The notes below the pieces were generated by a model. That model was not told the origin of the DNA and did no database searches. It saw only the letters and a list, made by a program, of their open reading frames with translations. 47,604 nucleotides of DNA from an uncultured Lewinella sp. (GTDB lineage Bacteria > Bacteroidota > Bacteroidia > Chitinophagales > Saprospiraceae), in NCBI GenBank assembly GCA_913057785.1, contig CAJXPD010000044.1, forward strand, positions 1 to 47,604, given 5' to 3'. Below are positions 25,562 through 34,764 of the stretch, in pieces (position 1 is the stretch's first letter; every line of letters begins with the position of its first letter). A program made the translations under genes and the position numbers.

Positions 25562-28500
25562 CTATTGGTATAAAACGAAGCCAGCCCAGTATTGTGCCGA
25601 TTCGTGTTTAGATCGCATTAATTTCCTGGCCTTGGTTAAAGCCTCTTTAGCATCGTGGCATTGCTCGTAGGCTTTATAGAAGTAACCCATGAATTCTGAA
25701 GTGGCTTGATCATCTACTTCCCACAATGATAGAATTAAATTCTGTACTCCAGCAAGCTTGAAGGCATAACGTAGTCCTAGGATACCTTCGGCAGCATGAA
25801 TATCTCCTAAACCCGTTACACAGCCAGAAAGTACAGCTAAGGCAGTATTCGATAGGTCTAATGTTGCAATTTCATATGCCGTTAGAATACCATCATTGGA
25901 GGCGTTGATCGAATCGCGGTTAATCCAAATGCTATTGATATTGCCTAAAATAAGTCCTGACCTAAACAAAGGATTGTCAATCTCGGTAAGCCTGTACTCG
26001 TATACAGAAAGATTTCTCATTTTACCTTTGGTCTTATGCGGTAAAAAGAAACCATGAGTAGCATAATGCTGCAAGGTATAAGACTGTTTCTCGAGCTTAT
26101 CTATGACGGTTTTCTCGCTAGCGGCTGAGCCCTTAAGAATGATGGGTTTTGTTCCTGAAGCTTTTAAGCTAGCAGCCACTTCTTTGACTTCCTTAGCAGT
26201 GGCATGTAGGGGGATTATCTGGAAATTAGTAGAATCACCTAATCCATAATCTATATCTCCAACGACCAAAGCATGCTGGTTTTTTTCAAGGGGAGCTTTT
26301 GCGCTTACACGATTCCGCAATGAACCTCGGTAGGAGATTTCATAGTGATCCGCTAAATAGCTTTCAGCATCGCTATCCATCGGTAGGCCACTAAAAGCAA
26401 TGCGGTTGATTTGACCCACTGGGGCTATTTCGATTTCTCTCGATTCGGGTAGATACGGAATCAATTTGTTCCAGATAATTTGCTTTAGATCATGGCCATC
26501 TTGCACATACTTCATGTAAAAGCTGGTTTTTTCGCCAATAATCTCTAGGATTTCTCTTTCTTGGCAAATGTATATCGGTTCAGATATTCTTTGATTGGCT
26601 TCAACAACAAAGGCATAGTATAAAATACTGTCGGTAAGTGTAGAACCATTATGATATCGGAAGTGGTAATATTCAAGATACGAAGTTCCGTCAGTTAAGG
26701 AACCCAATACATCACCGATAGAGACTGCTTCAGTTCTATTTGCCAGATTCATATTCCTCTCACCAGAACGGATACCCATTTTCGTTTCCAGGACCTCAAG
26801 GTCATGTTGAAGCTTTTCTAAGGTATTAGGTCCCTGTGTCTTCGGATTAATAAGGATTTCAGTTAATTGCGAACGAATTAGTTTTCGGGCTTTGGCATAG
26901 GCTAACCATTGTTCGTCTTTTGGCACTGTAACGCCTGTAATTCTATCCCTTTGATAAGCCAACCCTAGTTGCTTCATCTGTATAGAAAACTCCAGTAGTA
27001 GCTTATGTACATTGGCGTCTTTAGGAGGGTGGCGGTGGAAAAAACTAAGCACCAAATCCATCTTGGACTTCTCCTTATCATAGTACATAAGCTTCCCTTG
27101 TTCAGAGAGCACGGGGTAATAAGAGTTAAACTGAATTAGGTAGCACTCCAGAAGGGTTTGAAAAAAGTTACTGGCTAGAGGTAATTTTCCGAGCTTCTCA
27201 TAAACTGATCCCAATCCAAGCAAGTTGACCGTATATTCAGGGTGCTCTGTTGGAAAGATGATCTTACCCACCTGCTCTGCTTTTAGATAGAACTGCACTG
27301 CTTTATACAGCTCTTTGTTTTCTTCATGAAAGCGCCCCAGATTAGTGTATAGCAAAAAGAAGGCGGGATGACCCTTTTGAAATGTAGTATCAGCTAATTC
27401 TAAAGCCTGCTGAAATGTCTGGCTCGCTTTTTGTATTTGCTGATCCTTCTGATAAGCAAGGGCCAAGTTGTTCAAGCCTTCGATATAGCTCAGATTTTTC
27501 TTGCCTTTACATCTTGCATGCAGATCGACAGATTTCTCTAATAACTCAATAGCTCGTTTAAAGTCACCACGATAGCTGTAAACGGTAGCAAGATTTCCTA
27601 AAACTGAGGCAAATTCAAAAGTGGATTTCCCAAGTTCAGTTTCCCAAATAGATTTTGCAATTAGATAGTACTTTTCTGCCTTGTCCCAATCTCCCAACTG
27701 CGAGTAAATTTCTGCCAGATTATTTTGGCTTCGGGCGAAAAATAGGTGCTTTTTCCCGGCAATCTCTTCAATAACCTCCTCGGCTTTCACCAAAATTGTT
27801 AAAGCCTTGTCTCGTTGCCCTGCCAGTCCATAAAAGTGCCCAAGACTATTAGCCATTCTGATCCACATAGGGTGCTTCTTCAGTGCTGTGGTATCCACAT
27901 AGTATTGTAGATATTCTAGATGAGGAAGCGCGCTTTCAAACTCTCCAGCCTTTCCTAAAATACCAATGTAATTCGAGATGGCATCAAGATATTGATAATG
28001 GGAGATGCCCACGAGTTCTTTCTTCAGTTCAACCGCTTCTTGCATCAACGGTATGGCTAGTTCATATTTACTGGCCTCGAAATAGGTTATAGCTAGGTTT
28101 TGGAGACTTGTGGCATAGGCTAGACTGCTACTATCAACTGATCGTAGATCAACTACCTCTTGTAAAATTGTTATGGACGTGTCATATTGATAGGTTTGAG
28201 TATAGTAGTTGGCAATACTATTGAGCGTTTTGAGATAACTATGCTGGTCTTTGATTTTCTGCGACTCCTTAATTTGTAGTGAGGAATCTAAAACAGCTTT
28301 GGCTGCCTTGAATTGGCCTGACTGTAAGAGAACATTTCCCAAGGACAACAAACCTTCAGCATAGAGCATATGCTTGTCACCCAGTATGAATTTGCTTAGA
28401 TCAGCAAATTTACGGAAATATTTAGCTGCCTTTTCAAAGCGACCTAGTACTTCATATAGTGTGGCCACGCTGTACAATTGGGTCTGATAGTCTACCTCGC

Positions 28501-28984
28501 TTGACTGCAATAGTTTAGGTAGTATGGGTTCTGCTTTTAGGAAGTAATCGGTAGCTTGCTTTACATCGCTAAGCAAAAAATGATTCATTGAAATTGCAAT
28601 TAACATTCGTGCATAGTCAATGTGCTGATCATCTTCATTATGCAGTACGATCTTTAGCACCACCTTCAAAAGCTCATTAGACCTCTTATAGTTTTGCGTG
28701 AACTGATAGAGTTGAGAAACATAATTTAGGTCATACCCAAATTTGACAGCTAGTTCTCCGTGTTTTTCTTCACTGAGTTCAATCAATCTCTCCCCATAAG
28801 GAATTAACTTATGGTAGAAAGAATCCGGTTGTATGAAGGGAATATGGTAAGCCTCTTCGATTTTAGGTTGGAGTTCTTCATAGCTCATGCTGTCCGGCAG
28901 CACGTCAAAATTGAAAGTGAAATCAGTTTGTGCACTAAGATTTAAGGAACAGAGGAAGAACATCAATAGGGATAATGAACGCAT
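25562..28984 (-). CDS. Secreted TPR-CHAT protein (caspase-like protease)
   Basis: 1140 residues. Signal peptide LSLLMFFLCSLNLSAQ. Residues about 60-690 are a long superhelix of TPR units (e.g. YAEGLLSLGNVLLQSGQFKAAKAVL, YAEGLNNLALAYQKDQQIQKASQTF-like repeats with Kinesin-light-chain-type spacing). The C-terminal 300 residues form a CHAT domain (caspase HetF associated with TPRs): catalytic His977 in LQHYATHGFF and Cys1055 in LAVLSGCVTGLG, followed by GILGLRYAFKLAGVQNLILSLWEVDD. Both dyad residues are intact, so an active cysteine peptidase is expected. The signal peptide places it outside the cytoplasm. CHAT proteins cleave partner proteins; here the periplasmic TPR part of the nearby anti-sigma is a candidate, which is inference. 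Confidence 0.9.
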   Translation of the reverse strand: MRSLSLLMFFLCSLNLSAQTDFTFNFDVLPDSMSYEELQPKIEEAYHIPFIQPDSFYHKLIPYGERLIELSEEKHGELAVKFGYDLNYVSQLYQFTQNYKRSNELLKVVLKIVLHNEDDQHIDYARMLIAISMNHFLLSDVKQATDYFLKAEPILPKLLQSSEVDYQTQLYSVATLYEVLGRFEKAAKYFRKFADLSKFILGDKHMLYAEGLLSLGNVLLQSGQFKAAKAVLDSSLQIKESQKIKDQHSYLKTLNSIANYYTQTYQYDTSITILQEVVDLRSVDSSSLAYATSLQNLAITYFEASKYELAIPLMQEAVELKKELVGISHYQYLDAISNYIGILGKAGEFESALPHLEYLQYYVDTTALKKHPMWIRMANSLGHFYGLAGQRDKALTILVKAEEVIEEIAGKKHLFFARSQNNLAEIYSQLGDWDKAEKYYLIAKSIWETELGKSTFEFASVLGNLATVYSYRGDFKRAIELLEKSVDLHARCKGKKNLSYIEGLNNLALAYQKDQQIQKASQTFQQALELADTTFQKGHPAFFLLYTNLGRFHEENKELYKAVQFYLKAEQVGKIIFPTEHPEYTVNLLGLGSVYEKLGKLPLASNFFQTLLECYLIQFNSYYPVLSEQGKLMYYDKEKSKMDLVLSFFHRHPPKDANVHKLLLEFSIQMKQLGLAYQRDRITGVTVPKDEQWLAYAKARKLIRSQLTEILINPKTQGPNTLEKLQHDLEVLETKMGIRSGERNMNLANRTEAVSIGDVLGSLTDGTSYLEYYHFRYHNGSTLTDSILYYAFVVEANQRISEPIYICQEREILEIIGEKTSFYMKYVQDGHDLKQIIWNKLIPYLPESREIEIAPVGQINRIAFSGLPMDSDAESYLADHYEISYRGSLRNRVSAKAPLEKNQHALVVGDIDYGLGDSTNFQIIPLHATAKEVKEVAASLKASGTKPIILKGSAASEKTVIDKLEKQSYTLQHYATHGFFLPHKTKGKMRNLSVYEYRLTEIDNPLFRSGLILGNINSIWINRDSINASNDGILTAYEIATLDLSNTALAVLSGCVTGLGDIHAAEGILGLRYAFKLAGVQNLILSLWEVDDQATSEFMGYFYKAYEQCHDAKEALTKARKLMRSKHESAQYWAGFVLYQ

Positions 28985-29440
28985 GGTTTGAGGGAATTAA
29001 AATGAAAAAATATTGGGAAAATTGCTAAGAGCAATCTCATCTAAAAAAAAAGGAAAAAACCTATCTAGAAGTGATAACAATTTCCGGTAAGCTGCATCAG
29101 ATAAGTAGAGAATGAGGATAAGTAGGCTTGGAAATAACAATTTACTTTCGTAGGAGAAGGAGGATCTCCTTTTCCATTCTTAATGCAATATAAAAATAAA
29201 TATTAATACCCGCTGTGTCTAGGTGCACATAGCGCAACGGGGAATTCATATCGGTTTAGCAAGGCATGAAGCTCTGCTAACCTGAATAAGTATTTCCTAA
29301 CATTAAAATTGCATACCTATGTTGCACCTAATTGCTTTAGTATTGGGCTGGTCTTTCTATGATGGATATCAAGCAGAAACTAGTATTGTTACAGAAGACA
29401 TTTTAGACGCTTAACCGAATATTTAATAGGGTAGAGGCTC
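28985..29440. other. 456-bp spacer upstream of the CHAT gene
   Basis: AT-rich region holding the CHAT promoter (no clear element found), an inverted repeat GGTTTAGCA/TGCTAACC at 29253-29282 (one bulged T) and a possible 31-codon reading frame on the + strand at 29319. Confidence 0.5.
29319..29414 (+). CDS. Possible 31-aa small protein
   Basis: ATG-started frame MLHLIALVLGWSFYDGYQAE with a hydrophobic start and acidic tail (TEDILDA). It lies alone on the + strand between two minus-strand genes and just after the inverted repeat at 29253. There is no strong Shine-Dalgarno. It could be a membrane-associated small protein or a chance frame; no family recognised. Confidence 0.25.
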   Translation: MLHLIALVLGWSFYDGYQAETSIVTEDILDA

Positions 29441-30907
29441 TTAGGTTAGAGCTTCTACCTTTTCCATAAACCAATCTCTAAACAGGAGATTTTTGAATTC
29501 GACAACATCGGCTTTTAGCTTTGCCTTTTTCGAATTATAATCGGAAAAATTACCATCCTCAAAGTACAAATGAGCCAATCTACTTATCACTTTAAGGAAA
29601 TTCCGATATGGAAGCATGCTGTCCGATTTATTTCTCGTTAAGAAGCGTTCAAAACTATCCTTGGCTTTATCAAAAGAATCGAGGTCAATTTTTCGGCCAT
29701 GAAAGGTGTAGTATAAATCATAGATGGCTCTTAATCGAATGCAATGGGCCCGAAGGGTAAAGCGGACTATTGGGCTACGGCTTTGCTTATAAATTAATAG
29801 CTCATCCAAACATCTTTCTAAGTAAATTGGATCTTCTGACCATTTGCCTTCATAGAAGTAGATATAGGCCAAGGCCAAGGCCTTAGTGAATGGTGCAAAC
29901 TGAGGTTTCAAATAAGGAAGGTAGCCATCTACCAGATTTTTTGCTAGTCTAATCTCTTTAGCGACGGCTGCCGCTGCTATCATGTTTACATAAACTAAAT
30001 CACTTATATACCCATCTTGCGTGATCAAAGCATGATTAATACCCATTTGATATAGATTCCAGGATTCATCCAAGTAACCAGGCTCGCCCTGCCGATTAAG
30101 AAACCCGGATTGATTGAGTAGGTGTGTCCAGAATTCCCGTTGGGCCTGTCTACTAAACGAATCCCAATGATCTACCACCCAGGCCTTTACCTCCGAATAT
30201 TGCAGCTTGCCATCATACATTTGTATGATTTTCGCGTACCCTTCAATGCTAGCGGAGTAAAAGTAATTCTGCATGCTAATAAAGGATAACATGGAAGAAT
30301 CATCCAATAATGGTTTTTCAGAAAGCATTTGCCTGCGATTATGTAAATCTGCCATAAGACTCAAGCATTTTGATGCTGTTGCTTGCCACAGATGATTTAG
30401 CAGAGCGTCTTTTTTAATTTTTGGCCGCTGGGTTTGTGGATGATTTTGCCATCGGTAGTGAAGGTCATACAAGTACTCATGATCTTCGATGGAGAGTTCC
30501 TGTCTAGACTCCAGGTTCCTAATCTGTTTTACGATTTCTCCCTCAAACATATCATGATCGTCCTGGACTTGCAACCAATCTAACTTTAGTTGATTTTGAA
30601 CTCTGGGTTTCTTTTTCAACGATTCCTGGATAATCAGTGTATCTATCAGCCCTTTAAGATTAGACATAATCGGATATATTCGGTTTTTATCGTATTCTGA
30701 CTTATCATTAAAAAGCTTGGCGTATACCAATTCTTTCTTTAGGCGACGAGGGCTATCAAATTCCGGGTGATCTTTTTTCAAGATTTCGAATAGACGTATA
30801 ACGGTCTTGTCTGTATTGAAGTAAGGTGAGTTTACCAAACGTTCAAGAAATTTCCACTCTTTTTTGCTCAATTTTCTGCAAGCTTTAATTAGGGATGAGT
30901 CTCGCAT
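29441..30907 (-). CDS. 488-aa conserved-looking protein of unknown function
   Basis: No signal peptide and no membrane helix, so cytoplasmic. It begins LIKACRKLSKKEWKFLERLVNSPYFNTDKTVIRLFEILKKDHPEF, a start that I recall from uncharacterised large helical proteins common in Saprospiraceae; the rest is helical with aromatic-rich repeats that may form an alpha-solenoid (LYFEDGNFSDYNSKKAKLKADVVEF). No catalytic motif is visible. Transcribed in the same direction as, and upstream of, the CHAT gene, though 456 bp apart. Function unknown; a scaffold or adaptor role would be guesswork. Confidence 0.75.
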   Translation of the reverse strand: MRDSSLIKACRKLSKKEWKFLERLVNSPYFNTDKTVIRLFEILKKDHPEFDSPRRLKKELVYAKLFNDKSEYDKNRIYPIMSNLKGLIDTLIIQESLKKKPRVQNQLKLDWLQVQDDHDMFEGEIVKQIRNLESRQELSIEDHEYLYDLHYRWQNHPQTQRPKIKKDALLNHLWQATASKCLSLMADLHNRRQMLSEKPLLDDSSMLSFISMQNYFYSASIEGYAKIIQMYDGKLQYSEVKAWVVDHWDSFSRQAQREFWTHLLNQSGFLNRQGEPGYLDESWNLYQMGINHALITQDGYISDLVYVNMIAAAAVAKEIRLAKNLVDGYLPYLKPQFAPFTKALALAYIYFYEGKWSEDPIYLERCLDELLIYKQSRSPIVRFTLRAHCIRLRAIYDLYYTFHGRKIDLDSFDKAKDSFERFLTRNKSDSMLPYRNFLKVISRLAHLYFEDGNFSDYNSKKAKLKADVVEFKNLLFRDWFMEKVEALT

Positions 30908-31104
30908 TGATTTTTATTTAACTAGTTCATAGAGAGTTTGTTAGGGAGAGTTGTTTTACTAAATAAAAAGCCTGCTTAAATGTCTAATGCCCAGTTTTAA
31001 TCTAATTTTAGACAGAAAGTGTCTGATGGCGATCTCCTCCGTATCTCCGAAATTTCTTCTTGTAATCTAATTGAAAAGAACTCCTAATTAATTTGTAGTC
31101 AAAT

Positions 31105-31374
31105 ATGGTTGGTTTGTTTCTCATACTGATAAAAGTAATTGGAGGTAAAATTGGCATCGCAAAAGCCGGACTGCTAATCGCTAAAAGCCGGGTACTCAAG
31201 GCGGCCTTCGAAGAATTTTCAGAAGAGTTTCTCTTTTTAGGACAAAGAGCACTAATGAACCCCGGAATCCAAAATGCACTTCCAGGTTGGATGCTCGATT
31301 ATCTAGAAGAGAGAGTCGACGATTTGCAAGCTGCTGTAGAGGCCATAAAGGATTTCTTAGATTCCATGTCGTAG
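31105..31374 (+). CDS. Small protein with N-terminal hydrophobic helix
   Basis: 89 residues: hydrophobic GLFLILIKVIGGKIGIAKAGLLIAK, then a helical charged region ending LDYLEERVDDLQAAVEAIKDFLDSM (possible coiled coil). No family recognised. It heads the + strand cluster of exported proteins but is separated from the next gene by 150 bp. The protein-like composition favours a real gene; an overlapping minus-strand frame at 31008-31199 is less plausible. Confidence 0.5.
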   Translation: MVGLFLILIKVIGGKIGIAKAGLLIAKSRVLKAAFEEFSEEFLFLGQRALMNPGIQNALPGWMLDYLEERVDDLQAAVEAIKDFLDSMS

Positions 31375-31527
31375 TTTTTTAATCATCTATTAAGTATAAG
31401 GTTTTCTGATTCACAGTAAGGTTACCATTGCCTGATTTTGAGGTAATTTAAAGATAAGGAATATGGTGAATACTTTCTTGTCCGGGCACCCTATGTCTAG
31501 TCGATGGTAACAATAAAATAAGTAATC

Positions 31528-32256
31528 ATGCGAAAAATTATTGCAATTCCAATTCTATTGCTTTTGACAGCTAGTTTATCAGCTATTACTCCTAACCCTG
31601 CTAATTCCATTTTAATCGAGAAATCGATAATGAAGAACGAGATTACGCTGAATGATTTTACAAGTCTCAAGAAAAAGGACTTGAAAAAACAACTCGGCCG
31701 GAAACTCACCTTTAAGGAGAATATTGGCCTTTTCTTTATGAAGAGATTTATTAAAAAGGCAATTAAGAAAGACCCTTCATTGGGTGAACTAAGTTCCAGT
31801 GTTTTTTTCGGAGCGTGCTCTAAAATTGTTCTAAAGAATGGGGATATCATTGAAGCAGATATTAGCCAGATTACTCCAACAGAGGTGAAGTATAGAAGGT
31901 GTGGAAAACCAGACGATCCGGAGATCGTACTCAGCAAAGGAGATGTCTTGAGTATCCAAGCTTCGGATGGAGCAGTGATCTACAGAGATACTGGTAGGCC
32001 CCCCACTGTTGCTCCTCGGAATGACTATCGACAAGTAAGCACGCAGATTGATACTAGAAAGATGGAACCATACGCTATCTGGGCGACGGTATTTGCCTTG
32101 TTGATCCCTATTGTCGGCATTGTATTAGGTATCATTAGTCTTACCCGTATCAATAAAAATCCGGATAGATATAAAGGAGCTGGTTGGGCCTGGTTTGGTA
32201 TAATCTTCAGTATTCTCTGGATTCTCGTCGTCGTGGCCTCAGCCTCTGCTGCTTAG
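31528..32256 (+). CDS. Exported/membrane protein with DUF4190-like C-terminus
   Basis: 242 residues. Signal peptide ILLLLTASLSAIT, then a basic stretch (SLKKKDLKKQLGRKLTF), then a small beta domain SKIVLKNGDIIEADISQITPTEVKYRRCG ... VLSKGDVLSIQASDGAV of a type frequent in Bacteroidota surface proteins, and at the C-terminus two membrane helices (YAIWATVFALLIPIVGIVLGIISL and WAWFGIIFSILWILVVVASA) arranged like DUF4190. Role unknown. First of a + strand series (31528-34668) with short gaps. Confidence 0.72.
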   Translation: MRKIIAIPILLLLTASLSAITPNPANSILIEKSIMKNEITLNDFTSLKKKDLKKQLGRKLTFKENIGLFFMKRFIKKAIKKDPSLGELSSSVFFGACSKIVLKNGDIIEADISQITPTEVKYRRCGKPDDPEIVLSKGDVLSIQASDGAVIYRDTGRPPTVAPRNDYRQVSTQIDTRKMEPYAIWATVFALLIPIVGIVLGIISLTRINKNPDRYKGAGWAWFGIIFSILWILVVVASASAA

Positions 32257-32286
32257 AAGTAGGGAGTATCGTTGTCGAATGTAATC

Positions 32287-32757
32287 ATGAAATCATTAAA
32301 CATGGCTATCATAAGAATTCTGGTCCTGTCCATCTGTGTGAGTTTGTACCAAACTGCATCAATGACAGCCCAGACTCCAGACAAGATGGGAGAAATAGCA
32401 AAGGAAAGTGATTTGCAAGGGAATCCTCCTCCGGAAGTCATAAGAGAAAACCCGGATGCGCCCTTCATTGAAACTACGGGAATATGGGAGAATGATGAGA
32501 TTGTGAAAAGCCTGATAGTCATCGGTTTCGCGCTGATCATCTTTACCTTGCTGATATTCAGAATAAAAGTCCAAACGATGGATGCAGAAGACTTCATCCG
32601 CTTAATAGTTCTAGCCTTGGTCATCTGTTCTTCCATGTATCTGATTTCTGCAGGTTGGGATGATCAGCAGACTGCCCCAGCTTTTGGAATTCTAGGTACG
32701 ATTGCCGGGTATCTGCTGGGGCGAGGTAGTGCGGCAAGTTCTTCTTCTCAAAACTGA
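32287..32757 (+). CDS. Small membrane protein
   Basis: 156 residues from ATG 32287 (an alternative TTG lies at 32272). Signal peptide-like start IIRILVLSICVSLYQTASMTAQ, an acidic exported stretch, then three hydrophobic helices: IVKSLIVIGFALIIFTLLIF, LIVLALVICSSMYLISAG and FGILGTIAGYLLGRG, with a Ser-rich end. No family recognised. It follows the 31528 gene after 30 bp and precedes the 32766 gene by 8 bp, so an operon is likely. Confidence 0.68.
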   Translation: MKSLNMAIIRILVLSICVSLYQTASMTAQTPDKMGEIAKESDLQGNPPPEVIRENPDAPFIETTGIWENDEIVKSLIVIGFALIIFTLLIFRIKVQTMDAEDFIRLIVLALVICSSMYLISAGWDDQQTAPAFGILGTIAGYLLGRGSAASSSSQN

Positions 32758-32765
32758 TCTTTAAG

Positions 32766-33173
32766 ATGAATCGTTTACTAGGGATGGTGCTCTGTCTACA
32801 CATACTGAGCACTTCTATCTCGGCTCAGAAGTCGGTAAATAAAAGACCACAGGACGTCACCAGCGAAATTGGTTTTGGTGCAGATCCTGATGTCTCTCCT
32901 CGCAAATGTAAGATTTATTACGGCTACCGTGACACACTAGTTATTGGCATGCAGACTGAAGGAGGGGAATGGGTGTCCTATTACATGACCAAGGGCGTTT
33001 CCGACATCAGTTTGCAGGACTGCGGTATTGGGGAAGAAAGACTATGTGAAAAGGTCTTCCGGATTTGTACTAGCGGAAAGTCCGTTTGTGAAACAATCAC
33101 TTTGGAAGGGAAAAGTAGATATGAAATTATTTGGCTACAACGAAAGAAGAAATGGAGCATAAGAAAAAGGTAG
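32766..33173 (+). CDS. Small secreted Cys-containing protein
   Basis: 135 residues. Signal peptide LLGMVLCLHILSTSISAQ; the mature part has five Cys (CKIYYGYR, LQDCGIGEERLCEKVFRICTSGKSVCETI) that could form disulfides in the periplasm. Basic C-terminus (QRKKKWSIRKR). No family recognised. Starts 8 bp after the membrane protein gene. Confidence 0.65.
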   Translation: MNRLLGMVLCLHILSTSISAQKSVNKRPQDVTSEIGFGADPDVSPRKCKIYYGYRDTLVIGMQTEGGEWVSYYMTKGVSDISLQDCGIGEERLCEKVFRICTSGKSVCETITLEGKSRYEIIWLQRKKKWSIRKR

Positions 33174-33261
33174 GACCTAAGCCTATCTTTCCGATTTGGA
33201 CCATTTGATAGTTTAAGGGATAGTGGTGTTCTACCTCTTTAGTATTTCTAAATTCTGAAGT

Positions 33262-34668
33262 ATGTATCCTTTTTCAAGTCAGTTACTTATTAAGTTGACA
33301 CTCCTATTGTTCGTACCCTTTTCTTGTGTTTATAGTCAATCTTCCAAATGTGGTACGGCTAGTCCTAATATATCGAGCTCGAAAGTACAAGTGGACATGG
33401 ATCCTGTCATCAAAGGTGCTCCTGCTAGAAGGATCAAAAGGTCAGGGGAGAATGAAAAATACGAGTATGGGGTTGCCGTACAATTTGTTCTGGATCCTGA
33501 TTCTCCGGATAGTATATCGGTGGATAGATTCGACGATCAAATTAAAAAGTTAAATGAAGCATTTTTTGGGGCGGACTTGCGATTTACATTAAGTCCGGGA
33601 CGAATCCGAAAGATAGAATCACCTCGGTTAAGTGATTTCAACTACCCTTCAGATGAATTTGAGTTGTTTTCGAATTATAAAATTCCAGGTCTAATTAATG
33701 TCTTTTGTGTTCAAGGTATTAGAACCGATTTAGACCAGGACATCTGGCAGGGATTTACCTATCACCCGGAGGATAGAAGAGTAGCTCCTTACCAAGAAAA
33801 CGTCATTGTCATTACCTTTTCAGGTATTACTGAAGGCAATACCTTGATTCATGAGTTCGGACACTTTTTCGGTTTATATCATACTCATGAAGGACACGAT
33901 GATCCGCAACAAGCCGAGTGCGTTTCTCATCAAGATTGTTTGGAACGGGGAGATCTGATTTGTGATACCCCGGCTGATCCCAACCTTAGAAATCTTGTAG
34001 ACGCTTCGGACCCTACCAATTGTCGTTGTGATTTAACAGGGATTACTGACCCTAATGGCTTAGTATATCAGCCTTTGATAGAAAACTTCATGTCGTATGC
34101 CCCTCCAATTTGTAGAAAAAGCTTTACGACTGGACAGTTGAATCGAATGAACTATTACCATTTTTTTGTCCGAAAGGATTTAGAGCATAAAGTAATTCGG
34201 AAGCCCTCGCAGGTTCATGATGGAAAACCTGGAGTATCGATACAGGTAGTTCGGAGCTTGTCCATTGCACAAGCTAGAGGTAGGCTGGAAGGTAGACCAT
34301 TAGCCGTTATCTTCATTTACTCGCGGAATCAAAAATGGGCAAGTAGAATGCTTCAGGAGTTACATAGTCCAGTGTTATCTCATTTTTTCAATCCAGAAGA
34401 GGATTCTCAGTATTACTTAGTGGCAAGTTCTCTGGAGGAACTAGGGAGTGAGCAAGGAGTAAGAGACTTTCTGGGGAATACCTTGGCACCAAGCGCTTCT
34501 CTACTTGATCATCCTTTTTTACTGCAATTATGGCCAGAAATTGCGCCAACTCCTGGACTTTATATTGTAGAATTCGGAGAAGAGTGGCTTTCTATAAATT
34601 CAGTCCTGTTTAGCCATCCAGGATATCTCAAACCATACCAGCTAAAGAAGGTTCTTGCCAGTTTTTGA
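33262..34668 (+). CDS. Secreted M43-type (pappalysin-like) metallopeptidase with thioredoxin-like tail
   Basis: 468 residues. Signal peptide LTLLLFVPFSCVYSQ. Metzincin zinc motif HEFGHFFGLYHTH with His197, Glu198, His201 and His207, and the Met-turn NFMSYAPPICRKSFT, together diagnostic of M43 peptidases such as cytophagalysin/pappalysin. After about residue 310 a further domain begins AQARGRLEGRPLAVIFIYSRNQKWASRMLQE; its strand-helix order and TPGLYIVEFGEEW segment recall a thioredoxin fold, but NQKW stands where CxxC would be. Expected to act outside the cytoplasm. Preceded by two small exported proteins in the same direction. Confidence 0.85.
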   Translation: MYPFSSQLLIKLTLLLFVPFSCVYSQSSKCGTASPNISSSKVQVDMDPVIKGAPARRIKRSGENEKYEYGVAVQFVLDPDSPDSISVDRFDDQIKKLNEAFFGADLRFTLSPGRIRKIESPRLSDFNYPSDEFELFSNYKIPGLINVFCVQGIRTDLDQDIWQGFTYHPEDRRVAPYQENVIVITFSGITEGNTLIHEFGHFFGLYHTHEGHDDPQQAECVSHQDCLERGDLICDTPADPNLRNLVDASDPTNCRCDLTGITDPNGLVYQPLIENFMSYAPPICRKSFTTGQLNRMNYYHFFVRKDLEHKVIRKPSQVHDGKPGVSIQVVRSLSIAQARGRLEGRPLAVIFIYSRNQKWASRMLQELHSPVLSHFFNPEEDSQYYLVASSLEELGSEQGVRDFLGNTLAPSASLLDHPFLLQLWPEIAPTPGLYIVEFGEEWLSINSVLFSHPGYLKPYQLKKVLASF

Positions 34669-34764
34669 TTTTTGCATGCTAAAAAAGGAGGTGTGGCCAA
34701 CTAGTTACAAAAGAGCCTGCAGGTTAAGAACAAAGCATTTTCCATCTGCCCTAAAATCATCCTT

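Noticed and set aside
25562..28984. Type III-E CRISPR (Craspase) association of the CHAT protein
   Set aside because: No cas7-11 gene or CRISPR repeats are present, and the signal peptide puts this CHAT protein outside the cytoplasm; only the logic is similar.
31008..31199. 63-codon minus-strand frame overlapping the 31105 gene
   Set aside because: Basic, irregular composition typical of a shadow; the + strand frame looks far more like a protein.
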